Assembly (NCBI GenBank): GCA_951394405.1
Contig: OX596341.1
Location: 1,612,001 to 1,676,000 of the forward strand
Length of the DNA stretch: 64,000 bases
Direction of reading: 5' to 3'
Origin: Coprinellus micaceus
Taxonomy: Eukaryota > Basidiomycota > Agaricomycetes > Agaricales > Psathyrellaceae
Below, one piece after another: positions 45,943 to 57,606 of this stretch. The notes beneath the pieces are model-generated. The model had not been told where the DNA came from and did not search any database. It worked only from the letters and a program-made list of their open reading frames with translations. Position 1 is the first letter of the stretch. Each line of letters begins with the position of its first letter. A program made the translations under genes and the position numbers.

Positions 45943-48180
45943 TCAGAAGAAGATGAGAAACACGGGGCGAATGGCGTCGTCTGTGTATACGATCGTTTCG
46001 TTCAGCTTTCCGCTCATACGGTCGAAGGCAACCTAGCCAACAGATAAGAGAATTTACACGACAAAGGAGAGTGAATGCCCTTACAGAATTGTACCCCGGC
46101 GGACAAAATTTAACTTCTTCCCAGTCCGACACCGTTTTGACCCTTCCGAGCACGACCTTCGCCAGGATCAAAGCGCCGTTCCCATTCTTAGTGTAGGTAT
46201 AAGCTCTGTGAAGGCGTGAGCTCCAACTCAACAAAGAACGGAAGCAGTACTTCATCGTTTACTTGTTTGAGGCCGAAGATGTATATACTCCAGGTCCGAA
46301 CCTACAGTTCAGCGTCGTTGAGTATGGGGGTAGTAGCTCTAGGACAACCGGGCACGTCTTAGCCAATATGGGAAACTAAACTCACGCTCCAGTGGTTTTA
46401 GCGAGGGACACTTTGAACGATGACTCCAGTATGTTGCAAAGAGGACACCTTGGCGAACCACAGGGTGCTGTGGTGGAAATGCCCAACTTGCATTGGGATC
46501 TTCGAACCGTGCCATGATAGCGGAACTGTTCGTTTCCAAAACTCTGCCTTGAGCACGGTCATGAAAAACATTAAGTCACTGACTATGTCAAAACTCACTT
46601 GTAGATCAAGTAGGGCTGTCGGAGATCATCCTCATCCTCTATGATCCTGTATACCCTCCTGACAGGGGGGCAAGGCCCATGTCCAGGCACGTTGTGCCAG
46701 GCTTGCTGGAAATTGGTTTCTACTACATCAATGTCAGCCAGGAGTCCCGCAGCTTGAAGAGCAGCATACCCATTGCATAGGTTTCGTGATACTGGGGAGT
46801 CTCAAGCAATGGTGCCGACTTCATTGCGATCTCCTTGCATGCCTCCCCACAGAGATCATTCACTCCACCCTTTGGACGGGCTCTGCATAGCAAACAGGCA
46901 ACATATGCCTTTTCCTCGCAGATTGCACCGCACTGACCATAGCCTAGACGCTTTGGCTGTCTGTGACAGTACTAGCCGATGGGCGAAACACCCTCGTCAG
47001 ATCGGGGCGGGAGAAGACGAGTGAAAAGGCGCACATCACACATCGCTGGGTTTCCCCCATTTTCCCACAGCACTTTCGTACACTCTATCCCACAGGTCGC
47101 ATTGTTGTGATATGTGAACTGGGATTTGCACACCTAAGCGGTGTTCCCGGTCATCGCAGTGAATATGAAAGTACGAATCCCACTTACCACGCAAAGCGGT
47201 TTAAGGTGCCCTGGAATGTGGTCCAGGGGGTGCAGGGAGCGGTGGCGCTGAGGGTGAGGGTCGTCGTCGTAAGTGCTGGGACGGTATCTTGCCCGGCGTC
47301 GGATCCATCGAATGAGAAGCCCTGCAACTAGAACCGCGAACACAAGAAAAACTATGACCCCAATGATAGCACCAGAGCCGAGCCCAGATTTCTTGGGTGA
47401 TGCTGTGAAAGGTGGAGAGACGCCTGTGGTCGTGGGCTGTATACCTGGGCCAAGGGACTCCGGCCCCTTGAATGACCCAGCCTTGGGGGGATCGAACCTG
47501 CCACTACTCTGAGTACAATATGGTTGTTGAGCTTGTTTCTGGTTTAAAGAGCACGAGGACAAGCTAACCGTGACATCGAGATAGGCCCATCCTGGGATGG
47601 AGTATTTGGAGGGAATGCCTTCCGGGAACTTGCTAGAAATTTCGTACTTTAGGACGTCTGCGCGGATATCACGGAGGTCTTGGCAGATCCCTATACAAAC
47701 CTTAGAAAGACCTTGCTGCAGTTTTTTGAGTACTGAGACCACCTTCGACTTTCGTTAGTAGATGGGCTTGAGTCTGTGCGGCAAATGCGCGACGTACGAG
47801 ATAAACTTATCATAATCCTGACAGAGCCCGCATGCACTTAATAGCGAGTAGAGCACTGTACTGCATCTACAAGGCGTTGCGTCTTCTTCGGCTGGCCCCG
47901 GATAGTAACCTGACCGCTTCGCGCTGGGCGGGAGTGGGTAAAGTGTCCAGCCTGCAAGGGCAGATGGTTACATCAGCGACGCGTAGAGAAGTGTAGGGAA
48001 TGGGGCACCCACTAGGGTTGCACACTTGTCCAAGCGCCAACGCAACCGAGCAGGGGCTCTGCCCTAGAGAATTGGAAAAGTCCTGGAATGACAGTTCAAG
48101 ACGCAGCAGATAGCGCGGATTCTATTACTCGAACTCACTCCCCACTGTGTCGAGCAACTCTGAACCCATGGCGTATTCAT
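45943..48180 (-). CDS. Receptor-ART fusion: surface ectodomain, TM helix, Zn-finger-like modules, PARP-like domain
   Basis: Starts at 48180 (MNTPWVQSCSTQWG) and ends with a TGA at 45943. Ectodomain landmarks are SNSLGQSPCSVA, CRCSTVLYSLLSACGLCQ, WSQYSKNCS and IPSKYSIPGWAYLDVT. The TM (GAIIGVIVFLVFAVLVAGLL, then RWIRRR) is followed by a tail ending PLCV. A GTAAGT/TAG intron in phase 0 joins this to VCKSQFTYHNNATCGIEC, YCHRQPKRLGYGQCG and CLLCRARPKG, then the ART domain: RYHGT near 46515, FGPGVYTSSASNK near 46285 and LNETIVYTDDAIRPVF near 45990. The His, Tyr and Glu of the PARP H-Y-E triad are all present. The (L/M)C(I/V)-intron-VC junction is shared with the neighbouring PARP-like genes, which supports one gene. 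Probably a plasma-membrane protein with a cytoplasmic ADP-ribosyltransferase. Confidence 0.72.
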
Positions 48181-48867
48181 GGCCGTCCCAACCTTGAATT
48201 TGGATCTCCTGGCCGGGTCATTCGTACACGAAGTAACAACAAAGCAGTACGTCCGGCCGCGACAAGTGAATGGGGGGAACACTGGGTGGGCTTCCTTGGC
48301 GCGGTAACCAGCGCTGGCTCAAGGAGTCAAGGTATATATGGTTTCCACGAGGCTTCTGTGATGGCGTGACCTTGCCGATGACAGGCGCTGAATACAAATA
48401 CTGTAACGGGTGATACGTACTCGGAAGGCATAGATCAAAGATCCGGGGTACGTCTTCTACTTAGATTACCATTCAGGGTCCCTAGGCCTCCAGAACAGGG
48501 TTCCAGGTGGGCGTCGCTTTAGAAGAGGGGGCATTGAAAAGGTCATCGCCAGGTAAGTGGACCTAGGTGTAGATAAGCGCCCACGCCCGAGTCAGCCTCC
48601 CCACTCGTTCCTTTAGTCATACCCGAAGGGAGTCTCGGGGGTCTTGTCTGGTATACAACTACGGCATCATACTTACGCAAGACATATCCAAATGGCCCAT
48701 CATAGGTTGGGCGCCTAATGGTTCTAAAGGCCGCTGCGATCGGGAATCTCAATCGACGCCGTTCAAGAAACAAAGGTGTAACCAGGGTTAGGACGGTCGC
48801 TCATATATTCATGAGCGATACGAGGGGCCGACACTCAGAAGCTATGCAATGCTTTTCACGTCAAGTG
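48181..48867. other. Intergenic between tandem PARP-like genes
   Basis: No gene is seen. It holds the 5' region of the fusion gene and the 3' flank of the next PARP-like gene. Confidence 0.4.
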
Positions 48868-50408
48868 CTAGAAGACGATTAGAAAAACGGGGCGGATCGC
48901 ATCATCGTTGTAGACGACTGTTTCGTTCAGCTTCCCGTTTTGACGATCAAATACGACCTACTCAGTGACGATTGATATGAGTCCGAGTTTTCTTCCATGA
49001 AGTCTCGAGGGACTTACAGAGTTATATCCTGGAGGGCACCCTGTGACCTCCTTGAACCTGTTGACGGCTCTAACTTTCCCGAGAGCCACCTTGCAGACTA
49101 GTAGGGCACCGCCCAGGCCGCAGTATTGTCGATAGGCCTTGTTACTCGCCGAGGAGGTATAAACGCCTCTACCGAACCTGCGTCAATTTGAGCCCCCCGT
49201 CAGCCTTCCTGCGCCCTTGTGACAATGGTGGGGTGATGACATACGCGCCGGTAACCTTCGCCTCACTGACTTTGAATGAGGATTTCAAAATGCTACACGC
49301 TGGGCATGCTGTCAATTTGCACGGCTGCGCGGTCGTCTTGCCGAGGCCGCACTTGATTTTTGTCCCGTGATAGCAGAACCTTTCGTTCCCGACGGACCTC
49401 CTATTATTGAGGAAATTGTTTGTCAATGCGAAGTCCGAAAAACAAAAGACCTGGAATGGAGCATACAGGTATCGGTCATACCGACTAAGAGACTCTTCAG
49501 TTCCTATGTACTTGTATATCTTTCTCGGAAGCGGAGGCGTGGTGCTGTTGGCCTTCCAGGACTTGCGGAACCGTCTCGCTCCTATTTGATCGCTTCAGCA
49601 GGCTGCAGGAGAAGCCGACAGGACAAGGGGAATCGTGGAGGTCGTACCCATGTCATAACTCTGATGCCCTTTTATTGCCTCTAGAATAAGGGGCGCTCCC
49701 TTCGATGCAATCTTTTTACATGTCCTTCCACAAAAGTGAAACTTGCCATGCCTCGGACGAGACTTGCAGAGAAGACAAGCAGCGATGGCTTTACTTCGGC
49801 ATTCTGTACCGCACGTTCTCTTGCCTTGGATTCTTGAATTACGATGGCAGTACTAAAAGTGCGCCATCAGTTCAATATACAGCACACGATGGTCAATAGA
49901 TCGCCCACAGTACACATTGTAGGATCCCCGCCTTCACGGCAAAGTCGCTCAAGGCAAGCTAGCCCACAGGTAGCATAACCGGCCTTATATACCGGCCTCG
50001 CATCACATATCTGTTCAGATGAGTACTAGACTGTCAGAATACTGCAGTTTCAGAATCGTTAGAGGATTCGATTATTACCACACAAAGCACCCCAAGCCCT
50101 TGCTCTAATATACCAGCACAAGTGTAACCACACGTCTCATAAGATTTTCCTCTCTGGTTATACTGCGGTCTTATCTTGCAAACCTGCATCGAATAGCGCC
50201 TTGAGTCCATAGAAGAAGATAAAATGGGAGGTTGAGATGCACTTACGACGCACAATTTCTTCCCCTGGCTTGTCGCTCCACCAACCAAATCGATCGCGCT
50301 GAATCTTTTAGCAAGGATAGAGCTGTCGTCGCCCCAGCTCGACTGATTGCTGCCCTCATCGTCCGAGTCCAAGAGAGAGGCGTACGAGTACCGCACTTTC
50401 GATGCCAT
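48868..50408 (-). CDS. PARP-like ADP-ribosyltransferase 2
   Basis: The ATG is at 50408 (MASKVRYSYASLLDSDDEG). A short acidic N-terminus replaces the ectodomain of the neighbour. It is followed by repeated cysteine modules: VCKIRPQYNQRGKSYETCGY, ICDARPVYKAGYATCGLAC, YCHRNSRIQGKRTCGTEC and CLLCKSRPRH. The linker FRKSW...PRKIYKYI leads to the catalytic part: RFCYHGTKIKCGLG near 49370, FGRGVYTSSASNK near 49150 and LNETVVYNDDAIRPVF near 48920. A CPACSIL motif lies between. His, Tyr and Glu of the PARP triad are kept. The enzyme would transfer ADP-ribose from NAD+; whether mono or poly is not decided by these motifs. Exons are hand-spliced; the last ends at 48868. Confidence 0.75.
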
Positions 50409-50747
50409 AGCGCCCTGCCTCTAAGATTCGGACGGCGGGTGGTGGATGAAGAAAAAGAGGGCGCATCCGGTACTTTACCTAAATGGCAAACTTCTTCCGC
50501 TGCTGTGCATATCTTCGAAAAGGGACATATTAAAGATGACGGATATCAGCGTGCGTGAGCAAGAAAAGAACGAGCTGGTCTGCAAATCTTCTTTTACAGC
50601 ACGAAGTTTAGCGCCCAGTTCGATTCGGCTATAGTCGAACTAGTTCAGCTTCCGAAAGCCTTCGAACCAACGGGCTGAATTCAGAACGATTCTAGGCCTA
50701 ATGCAGGGACCCGCGTAGACATGGAGGTACACCAGCGGGAGGAACGG
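50409..50747. other. Short intergenic region
   Basis: No gene. Promoter region of ART 2 and 3' flank of ART 3. Confidence 0.4.
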
Positions 50748-52316
50748 TCAAAAGACCATGAAAATGAACGGTCGTATAGCGTCATCGTGGTACACCACTG
50801 TTTCATTCAGCTTGCCCGCCAAGCGGTCAAAGACGACCTGAATGCGGAAGATGGTAAGCCAAAAGTGATCGCAGTGAGAAAGGGCGACACGCCGGGGCAA
50901 AACTCGGGGCGACCCACAGAGTCGTAGTCAGCCGGCAGCTCCTTAACCTCTTCGAAATCTTCCACATATTTGACCTTGCCACGGGCGACTTTTGTCAGAA
51001 ACAAGACACCATCAGCGCCACAGTAGGCTCGATAGGCCTTGTTGCTGGCTGAGGATGTGTAAATGCCTTTCCCAAACCTAACAAATGGTCAGTCTTGGTA
51101 TCCGGGTAATATGTACACGACGGGGGGACTTTGGCATACGCGCCGGTATCCTTAGCTTCGCCGACCTTGAAAGAAGATCTCAAGATATTGCAAGCAGAGC
51201 AGGTGCGCGATTCGCACCGCTTCGATGTCGTAGTTCCTAGTCCGCATTCACGCTTGGTTCCATGCCACAGGAGACCTTCGTTCCCCACAACTTTCCTGCC
51301 GGTGCGAGATGTATTAGACAAAATGATTGAGAGACCTCTGGAAGCTCACCGATATTCCTTGTAGCGAGCCATAGACTCGCTTCTCCCTACGCACAGCCAC
51401 ATTCTGTTCGGAGCTGGCGGAGGAGTGTTCCCTACCTTCCATGTATCACGGAAGAGGCCTGTGACTAGATGGCGGTCAGAGAAAGGTAGCAAGATCGCAT
51501 GGTCTTCGGGTCCCCATACCAATCTCATATGTGCGATGATCTTTTGGCACTTGAAGGATGCGCAGTGAACCTTCCGCAAGACGCGCACACGTTTCGCTGC
51601 AGAAATCGGATTTCTCTGGGTCTTCAGGACGACACCTACACACGAGGCACGCCCCCCTAGCCATGTCCCTGCAAGCGTCGCCACAAGTACTGGTGCCTTT
51701 TACCCTTGGTCGCCTATGACAGTACTTTCGTTGACGGGTGTCAGAAGAAATGGGCACTCTGGACGCCGACAATGGTGTGGCACTCACGTTACACATCATG
51801 GGGTTTCCACCATCCCTACACAACCGCTCGTGGCAGGTAAGGCCGCAAGTTACGGAATCCTTGTACACTGGACGAGCTGTACACACCTACGAGCCAGGCT
51901 CAGCGTTGGGGATAACGTTTCGGTGGTCGACGAGAACCTACAACACAAGGCATGGCAGGCCTCCGACTCCCACTGTGTGGGTTTCTACCCTGTGGTTTCC
52001 AGGAGCATGATAGACCGCAAGTCTGGCAATTGCAAGACTTCCCGTCTTGGTGGTAGTGTGACCTTTCCCTGCATTCCTAAGCACGTTCTCTAAAGGTTAG
52101 GGCACGTCCGAAAATACATAGCGCGGGGGCACCCACTATACACATTGCAGCGCCTTGAAGGCCCTGAGAGCGTTTGCTACTGCCTTTCCCAGAAGATGGG
52201 CTCAAGGCACTGAAGCCGCCAGCGGGAGGCGTCTTATGCCCCCTCCAACTGTTGATGAGGCCCTCGACCCAGTTGAAAGCCTTCGATGAGTGTGGTGAAA
52301 CCGTTTTCGACGACAT
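50748..52316 (-). CDS. PARP-like ADP-ribosyltransferase 3
   Basis: Starts at 52316 (MSSKTVSPHSSKAFNWVEG). Cysteine modules follow: CRERSHYHQDGKSCNCQTCG, VCTARPVYKDSVTCGLTC, YCHRRPRVKGTSTCGDAC and CLVCRCRPED. The catalytic part has LLWHGTKRECGLG near 51263, CSACNILRSSFKVGEAK, FGKGIYTSSASNK and LNETVVYHDDAIRPFIF near 50795, so all three triad residues are kept. It ends with a TGA at 50748. The insert between cysteine modules (NPHSGSRRPAM) is unique to this copy. It is a tandem paralogue of ART 2 and ART 4. Confidence 0.72.
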
Positions 52317-52579
52317 AACGTCAGTGTCGGGGTCAGGTTAGCAGGGCTCAAGGGAACGCTCAGAGGTTGGCCCGACAGGCCCTATCCAAACTCATGTTCC
52401 CCGCAGCCGCCACGCAGCAAGGTTGTTGAAACGAGTACGCGTAAAGTTCATAGAAGCGAAACGCTGCGGGGTTCATCAAGCGAACCAGCCAGCAGGGATT
52501 CATTTCTATGGTTCATCATGGGTCAAGGCCAACTCGAGGTTGCGAAATTGGGAGCCAACTGGAAATTCAGGTCATATTT

Positions 52580-54258
52580 TCAGAACATGATGAGAAAGAC
52601 AGGCCGGATAGCCTCATCTCGATACACGATAGTTTCATTCAGTGCTCCGTTATAGCGGTCGAATACAACCTAGCACGAACGTCACCGACATATTCAACAC
52701 CAAGTTAGAAGCTGGAGAAGAATCTTACTCACAGAGTCGAATCCTGGTGGACAGGAGGTGACCTCGGCAAACGCCTGCACGGTTTTGATATTCCCGAGGA
52801 CGACTTTGGTCAGAAGCAGAGCACCGTTACCGTTGCCGCCAGTATAATTGTATGCTCTGGAGGAATGTACCGTCAATCGGATGCCCGGAAGTCGCGTGGA
52901 CGACACTTACTTGTTGGGCGCCGATGAGGTATACACGCCCGCCCCGAAGCTGCACCCATACCAAATCAGCTCTTAAACAGGATCGTATCATGGAAGGAAT
53001 CTCGACTTACGCTCCGCTTGTGTTCGCGAGCGAGATCTTGAAGGAGGTCTTCAGGATGCTGCAGACCGGGCAAGTCGCCGAAGAGCAAAGGTCGGTGGTG
53101 GACACGCCCAGCTGGCATTGCCGTCCAGTCCCGTGATAACGAAAGCGTTCGTTCCCTTTCAATTTCCTGCACTTAGGTTAGCAGAGGGACTCAGAAGATA
53201 GGAAGGGGGCCAACTTGTAGTCGGCGTAAGGTCGAAGGAACTCGTCATCTTCAATAATTTTGAAGATTCGCTTAATTGTGGGCAGTTGGACCGTCACATT
53301 GTGCCAGGCTGTCTGAAGCCTCTTCTCGACTAGGCGACCATCAGAAACAGTTCGTACCGGTTAATAAAAGGAAAGAAACATACCCATGCCGTACGTCTTA
53401 TGGCCTTTCGGTGCCTCGAGAATGAGCGGGGTCGTCTTCGTTGCAATGCGCTTGCATGTCTTCCCACACAACTGGTAGCCAACCCCATTCTTAGGCCGAG
53501 ACTTGCAAAGGAGACAGGCGACTTTCGCTCTCTCAATGCATGGGGAACCGCATTGGCTGCTCCCGTCGGTTCTTGGCTTTCGATGGCAGTACTAGAAACT
53601 CCGGTCGTGTCTGTAGACTGTAAGAAGAAGAGCGGGCGTACATCACACATGGTTGGGTCTCCTCCATCTTTGGAAAGCTTCTCAGCGCACTTCAGCCCGC
53701 AGGTGACATAGCCAGACCGATACGCGGAACGCGTCTTGCACACCTACGAACAGTGGTCAGCATTGTCAGTGGGACGGTAGGCCAGAAAATGCAACGCACC
53801 ACACAGGGCAGCCTCTGGGAGAGGCGCCCGTCAACGTAACGACTTCCGCGGTTCGAGTAGCCACCATCATAATCCCCCTCGAGCGCCCTGGCGCACGTAA
53901 GGCCGCAAGTAGGGTACGGCGATTGGCCGGTTCTGGGATCCACATAGGGAGGCCTCTGGTCGCAGACCTGAACTTTCGCATAAGATGCAACAGCATTAAA
54001 CACGGGCGCTGGGGTGCCACTCACAATGCACATATCGGGCCTTGTGTTGAGAATGAAATTTCGACGTCCCCAGGAGCCTGGGGATTTCGAATTAGGTCTT
54101 CTGCCGGTAAAGGTCGAGGCTAAGCTCATAAAACTCATATTATCTGCAAGGCTATCATCATCGTCGTCGTCGCTGGAGTCTTGAAAATCGTCGCTATCGT
54201 ATCCGCCGTCCCCGTCCGAGTCCAGGTCAGATGGGTAAGGGAAATCCTGGCTAGCCAT
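52580..54258 (-). CDS. PARP-like ADP-ribosyltransferase 4
   Basis: Starts at 54258 (MASQDFPYPSDLDSDGDGG) with a strongly acidic, Asp-rich N-terminus. Cysteine modules: VCDQRPPYVDPRTGQSPYPT (then CGLTC), VCKTRSAYRSGYVTCGLKC, the YCHRKPR module and CLLCKSRPKNGVG. The catalytic part: RFRYHGTGRQCQLG near 53135, CPVCSILKTSFKISLA, FGAGVYTSSAPNK and LNETIVYRDEAIRPVF near 52630. It ends with a TGA at 52580. The catalytic triad is intact. The ART domain is closest by eye to that of the receptor fusion at 45943-48180 (YHGT followed by LG(V/I)STT), which suggests these two share a recent ancestor. Confidence 0.75.
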
Positions 54259-54677
54259 GGGGCGATCTCAGCTGGCGGACAGGGTGGACGAGGGGAGAAG
54301 ATAGCGAAGAAAGGTCCAGAGATAGCATGTGGATCCAATTTCGGTACTATATACCCTCATGAACCAAAGAACATCGAAGGTCAAGTTCATTTCCAGAATC
54401 GATTCGGGTAGAAACCTGGAAGTGAGCAAACCGTTTCGGTTGTGTGTGGCGCGACCCGAGTACATGGTGGTTCGAAGTCAAGCACGAGGCGCGAGAATCT
54501 GTCACATTGGTCACATTGCCTCTGCCATCGACGCCCAACCGCCGCATTCCTCTAGGGGTTCATCTCGAAGGGCCATGACTTACTTAAAGAGAACGGCGTC
54601 TGTTCTTCTCTGGGTCGTCTTCCTTAATCCAGTCTCCCATCGTCGGCGGAGCTCCAAGCTACAAGCAAGCAGCGATA
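54259..54677. promoter_or_regulatory. Shared promoter region of divergent ART 4 and ART 5
   Basis: A 419-base interval separates the two divergent start codons. A TATA-like tactatataccc lies near 54344. No gene is present. Co-regulation is inferred from the geometry only. Confidence 0.4.
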
Positions 54678-56820
54678 ATGGCGAGTACTAGGTCTGGACG
54701 ACGCCCAGAGGACCAGCCTCGCACCGGAGCACCTCCCCAACGCTATTCTTCCGCATCGACATATGCCACAGCTGTGTCTCTAGAGAGGACGCGAAATCCG
54801 ACTCAAGGATCGCGCAATACCCTGGAGCGATTCACCCCGCCCAGTGACGACGACATTCGGCGTGAGCCCGTAAGAGGACTGCGCTCCTCCAACCGCAATA
54901 GTTCGCCGACAGGCGGGGGTCATCGCCACGCCGCAGGGCTTGAATCGAGGGAGAGCTTTTATGAGACCGCGTCGGACAAGGATGACTGGTCTTCGGCAGA
55001 TGAATGGTCTGACGACGCATCGACGCTGACGGACTCGGATGTAGAAATGGAGGATGGGACTGGAGCGAGGGGGGTTCGTAATCCTCTCCTCTCTGGAACT
55101 CCAGCGCAGGGAAGCCGTTATGCCCTAGAGGCGCAGCCAGCAGCTATCGCTACTGGACGGAATATCACTGCTTACAGCGATTGGTCCTCAACTGGGACTC
55201 GGCCCTCCTCTCATTTTAACGTCACGCACGGCTACTCGACGGAATACCCCAAGTGGTCCACACCTTCACAATATATCAGCCATGAGTCGACCAAAAAATG
55301 CACCGTGAGCCCTACTCCACAAGTATCTTCTTCAGGCTCGAAACCGGTGCTCACTACTCGTGTCCTCTAGGTTTGCAAAATCAAACCGATCTATAGGTCA
55401 CGTACCGGAAAGGAGCCCTACAAGACATGTGGTTTGAAGTGCGCCACGAAATTAGAGGAAGAGGAAACCCGACTTCGGTCTTCCTGGCAGCGCTCATCCT
55501 CGCCCCGGACCGCTCGGGGCACAAAATGTGTCGTAAGCGCGGCACATCTTCCACAGGTCCTCTCAGCTCACGATACATCAGGTCTGCAAGGTCAAGGAGC
55601 CATACTATAATCGCACGACTGGAAAGCGCTTCCCGACCTGTGGAAACACCTGTGCGGCGATATTGAAGAGCCGCCCCGGTAATGCACCAGCATCTACTAG
55701 CAAGGCTGTTGGGATGTGCGAGGTAGGTCCAATGTAGCTTCCCCTGCTCTACCGTCCTTACCCGACGCTACTTAGCAATGCCACAAACAACCGAAGGCCA
55801 TATCCAAGTCGACAGGAAGACCCTACGACTTCTGCGGTATCGAGTGTCGCGATAAGCGAAATGGCTTACTGGAGAAAGCAGTCGCGGGAACCTGCCAAAT
55901 GTGCCTAATCTGTCTGAAAGGTAACATCCGTGACGTGGACAAGCCATTCTGCGGTCCAGAATGTTATGCGGCTGGAGCAAGTATGGCCCCGACGTTGATC
56001 GAAATACCCAGGGGCCATATCACATTCGAGAAGTGTACGTAGGCCAACCAGTTCTCTCCCCCGCTCCATCTTCTACTTCACTAACTTGCCCGAAATTGTA
56101 GACCATCGCCGATTCCAACAAGGCTGTGACACCTCTTCAGATAACCAGCCAACCGTCCTGCACATGTACGCTTTCGCCCAACCCAGTGGGGTCCGCGAAC
56201 GATACGCAGAGCGCAAGTACGCATCGCATCGTCCCTCCTAACACCTATATATCCTCACTCACGCGCTTCTCTTCCAGAGACGAGCTGGAAGCCTCCCAAC
56301 GCCGGGGGCGGCCCCCCATAGAGAAAGACCTCTGGATCTCCGTCCCCCGCAAGTGCACCACCGGCGACTCCGGCGAGGTCAACCCCTGCTCCTCCCCCGG
56401 CTGCCTGTTCTGCATCATCGTGAGCAATGGGTTCCACAATGCCACCTTCCCCGAGGGCGTCACCCTGGCTTCCACACCCACCTTGGCCAGCGCGAACCTA
56501 GCAGGCAGAGCCAGATCGGCGCGTAGGACACAGGCTGTGCTCACGGTGAGGCTGGTGCACGCCTCGAAGAAGATGGAGGAAGTCAGCATGCAGCAGATCA
56601 GGGACTATGGGCGTGAGATGAGGAAGGAGCACGATGTGGTGAGTCTTAGCGTTTCACACTTCGATATATTATTGGTCTAGTACCCGGCGAGCGCTGACGC
56701 GAGTCTCGAACTAGGTCAAGGTTATGACGAAGACCGGGTACCGTACTCGCGAGACGGGGGAACTGTACGTCTTCAGGCTTGCTGCTATCATGCCGTTAGG
56801 GTGTATAGTGTACCAGTAGT
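54678..56820 (+). CDS. Divergent PARP-like protein 5, probably altered active site
   Basis: The ATG at 54678 (MASTRSGRRPEDQPRTG) opens a 200-residue disordered, acidic N-terminus. Cysteine modules follow: VCKIKPIYRSRTGKEPYKTC, VCKVKEPYYNRTTGKRFPTC, QCHKQPKAISKSTGRPYDFC and CLICLKGNIRD. The linker (PTVLHMYAF) aligns with that of the other copies. In the ART region PCSSPGCLFCIIVSNGF is kept. However, the YHGT block is replaced by LWISVPRKC near 56340, and GVYTSSASNKA by GVTLASTPTLASA, so the His and Tyr of the triad are lost. A Glu may remain in GELYVF. It ends with TAG at 56820. Possibly a catalytically dead or re-purposed ADP-ribose/NAD binder. Confidence 0.68.
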
Positions 56821-57606
56821 GCCCGCCTCTCTATCTTGTGGCCGCGCTTCACTATGGACTGGAAATCAATTCTTTGCTACGGCCAGTGCTCGACTTGTCG
56901 GCGCGAATGAGATGGATCGGGGCCACGACGGTTGAATACCGGGGTGCGTTTCCAGGTGCTTCTCCCGTCGCATTGCCGTCGCAAAGACAGCGCACGCTAA
57001 CCCTTGTGGGCGCGCCCTTCACCCAAACCTCAACCAGAAACACTCTGCTGCTTCCACCGCAGCGGGAGCGTATTCCCGCTACCATCCCACATACCCCTTC
57101 CACCCACTCTCCTTCCTTCCACTACAAGTTTAACGTTTCACCCCAGGCCCCACTGACTGACGAGTCCTTCAATTAATTAAACCTTACCCACCCTTCTATT
57201 GAACCTTACTGACCCTTCGCAGCCCCTCCCTACCCACAGCCCTACTTCACGTACTCGGAATCACACACGAGGATGCAGCATGTTCGGCACGGCGGTGAAA
57301 GTGGAGGTCATGGGTGCAATCGATCAGAGCCATAGTAGGAAGAATGAAGGTAAGGAAGGGCATGGGCGCCTATCGATGAACTTTAAATTGCGGACCAAGC
57401 GATCGAAGTCAAGTCGTGCCAGTTCGTGAGCTGGGTCGCTGGGGTCAAATTAAACTGTGAAGAGTGATATCTTGGGAGTTGAGCCGAGCGAAGAGTGATA
57501 TGTCGAGAGTTGAGCTGGTCGCGAGCTGAATGAATGGGAGGAACCCTAGTATGATCGATGTTCTAGATGCTTTTGGAGGTGGATGTGTTACGATATGTGA
57601 TATGGT
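56821..57606. other. Intergenic, no gene seen
   Basis: Short frames only. It probably contains the promoter and 5' UTR of the PARG gene; an unseen 5' exon of PARG cannot be excluded. Confidence 0.4.

Noticed and set aside
45943..48180. Two separate genes (surface protein and ART) instead of a fusion
   Set aside because: Provisionally rejected: the TM exon ends at a GTAAGT in the phase and motif context used by the neighbouring ART genes, and the ART half has no own N-terminal start exon. RNA evidence would decide.
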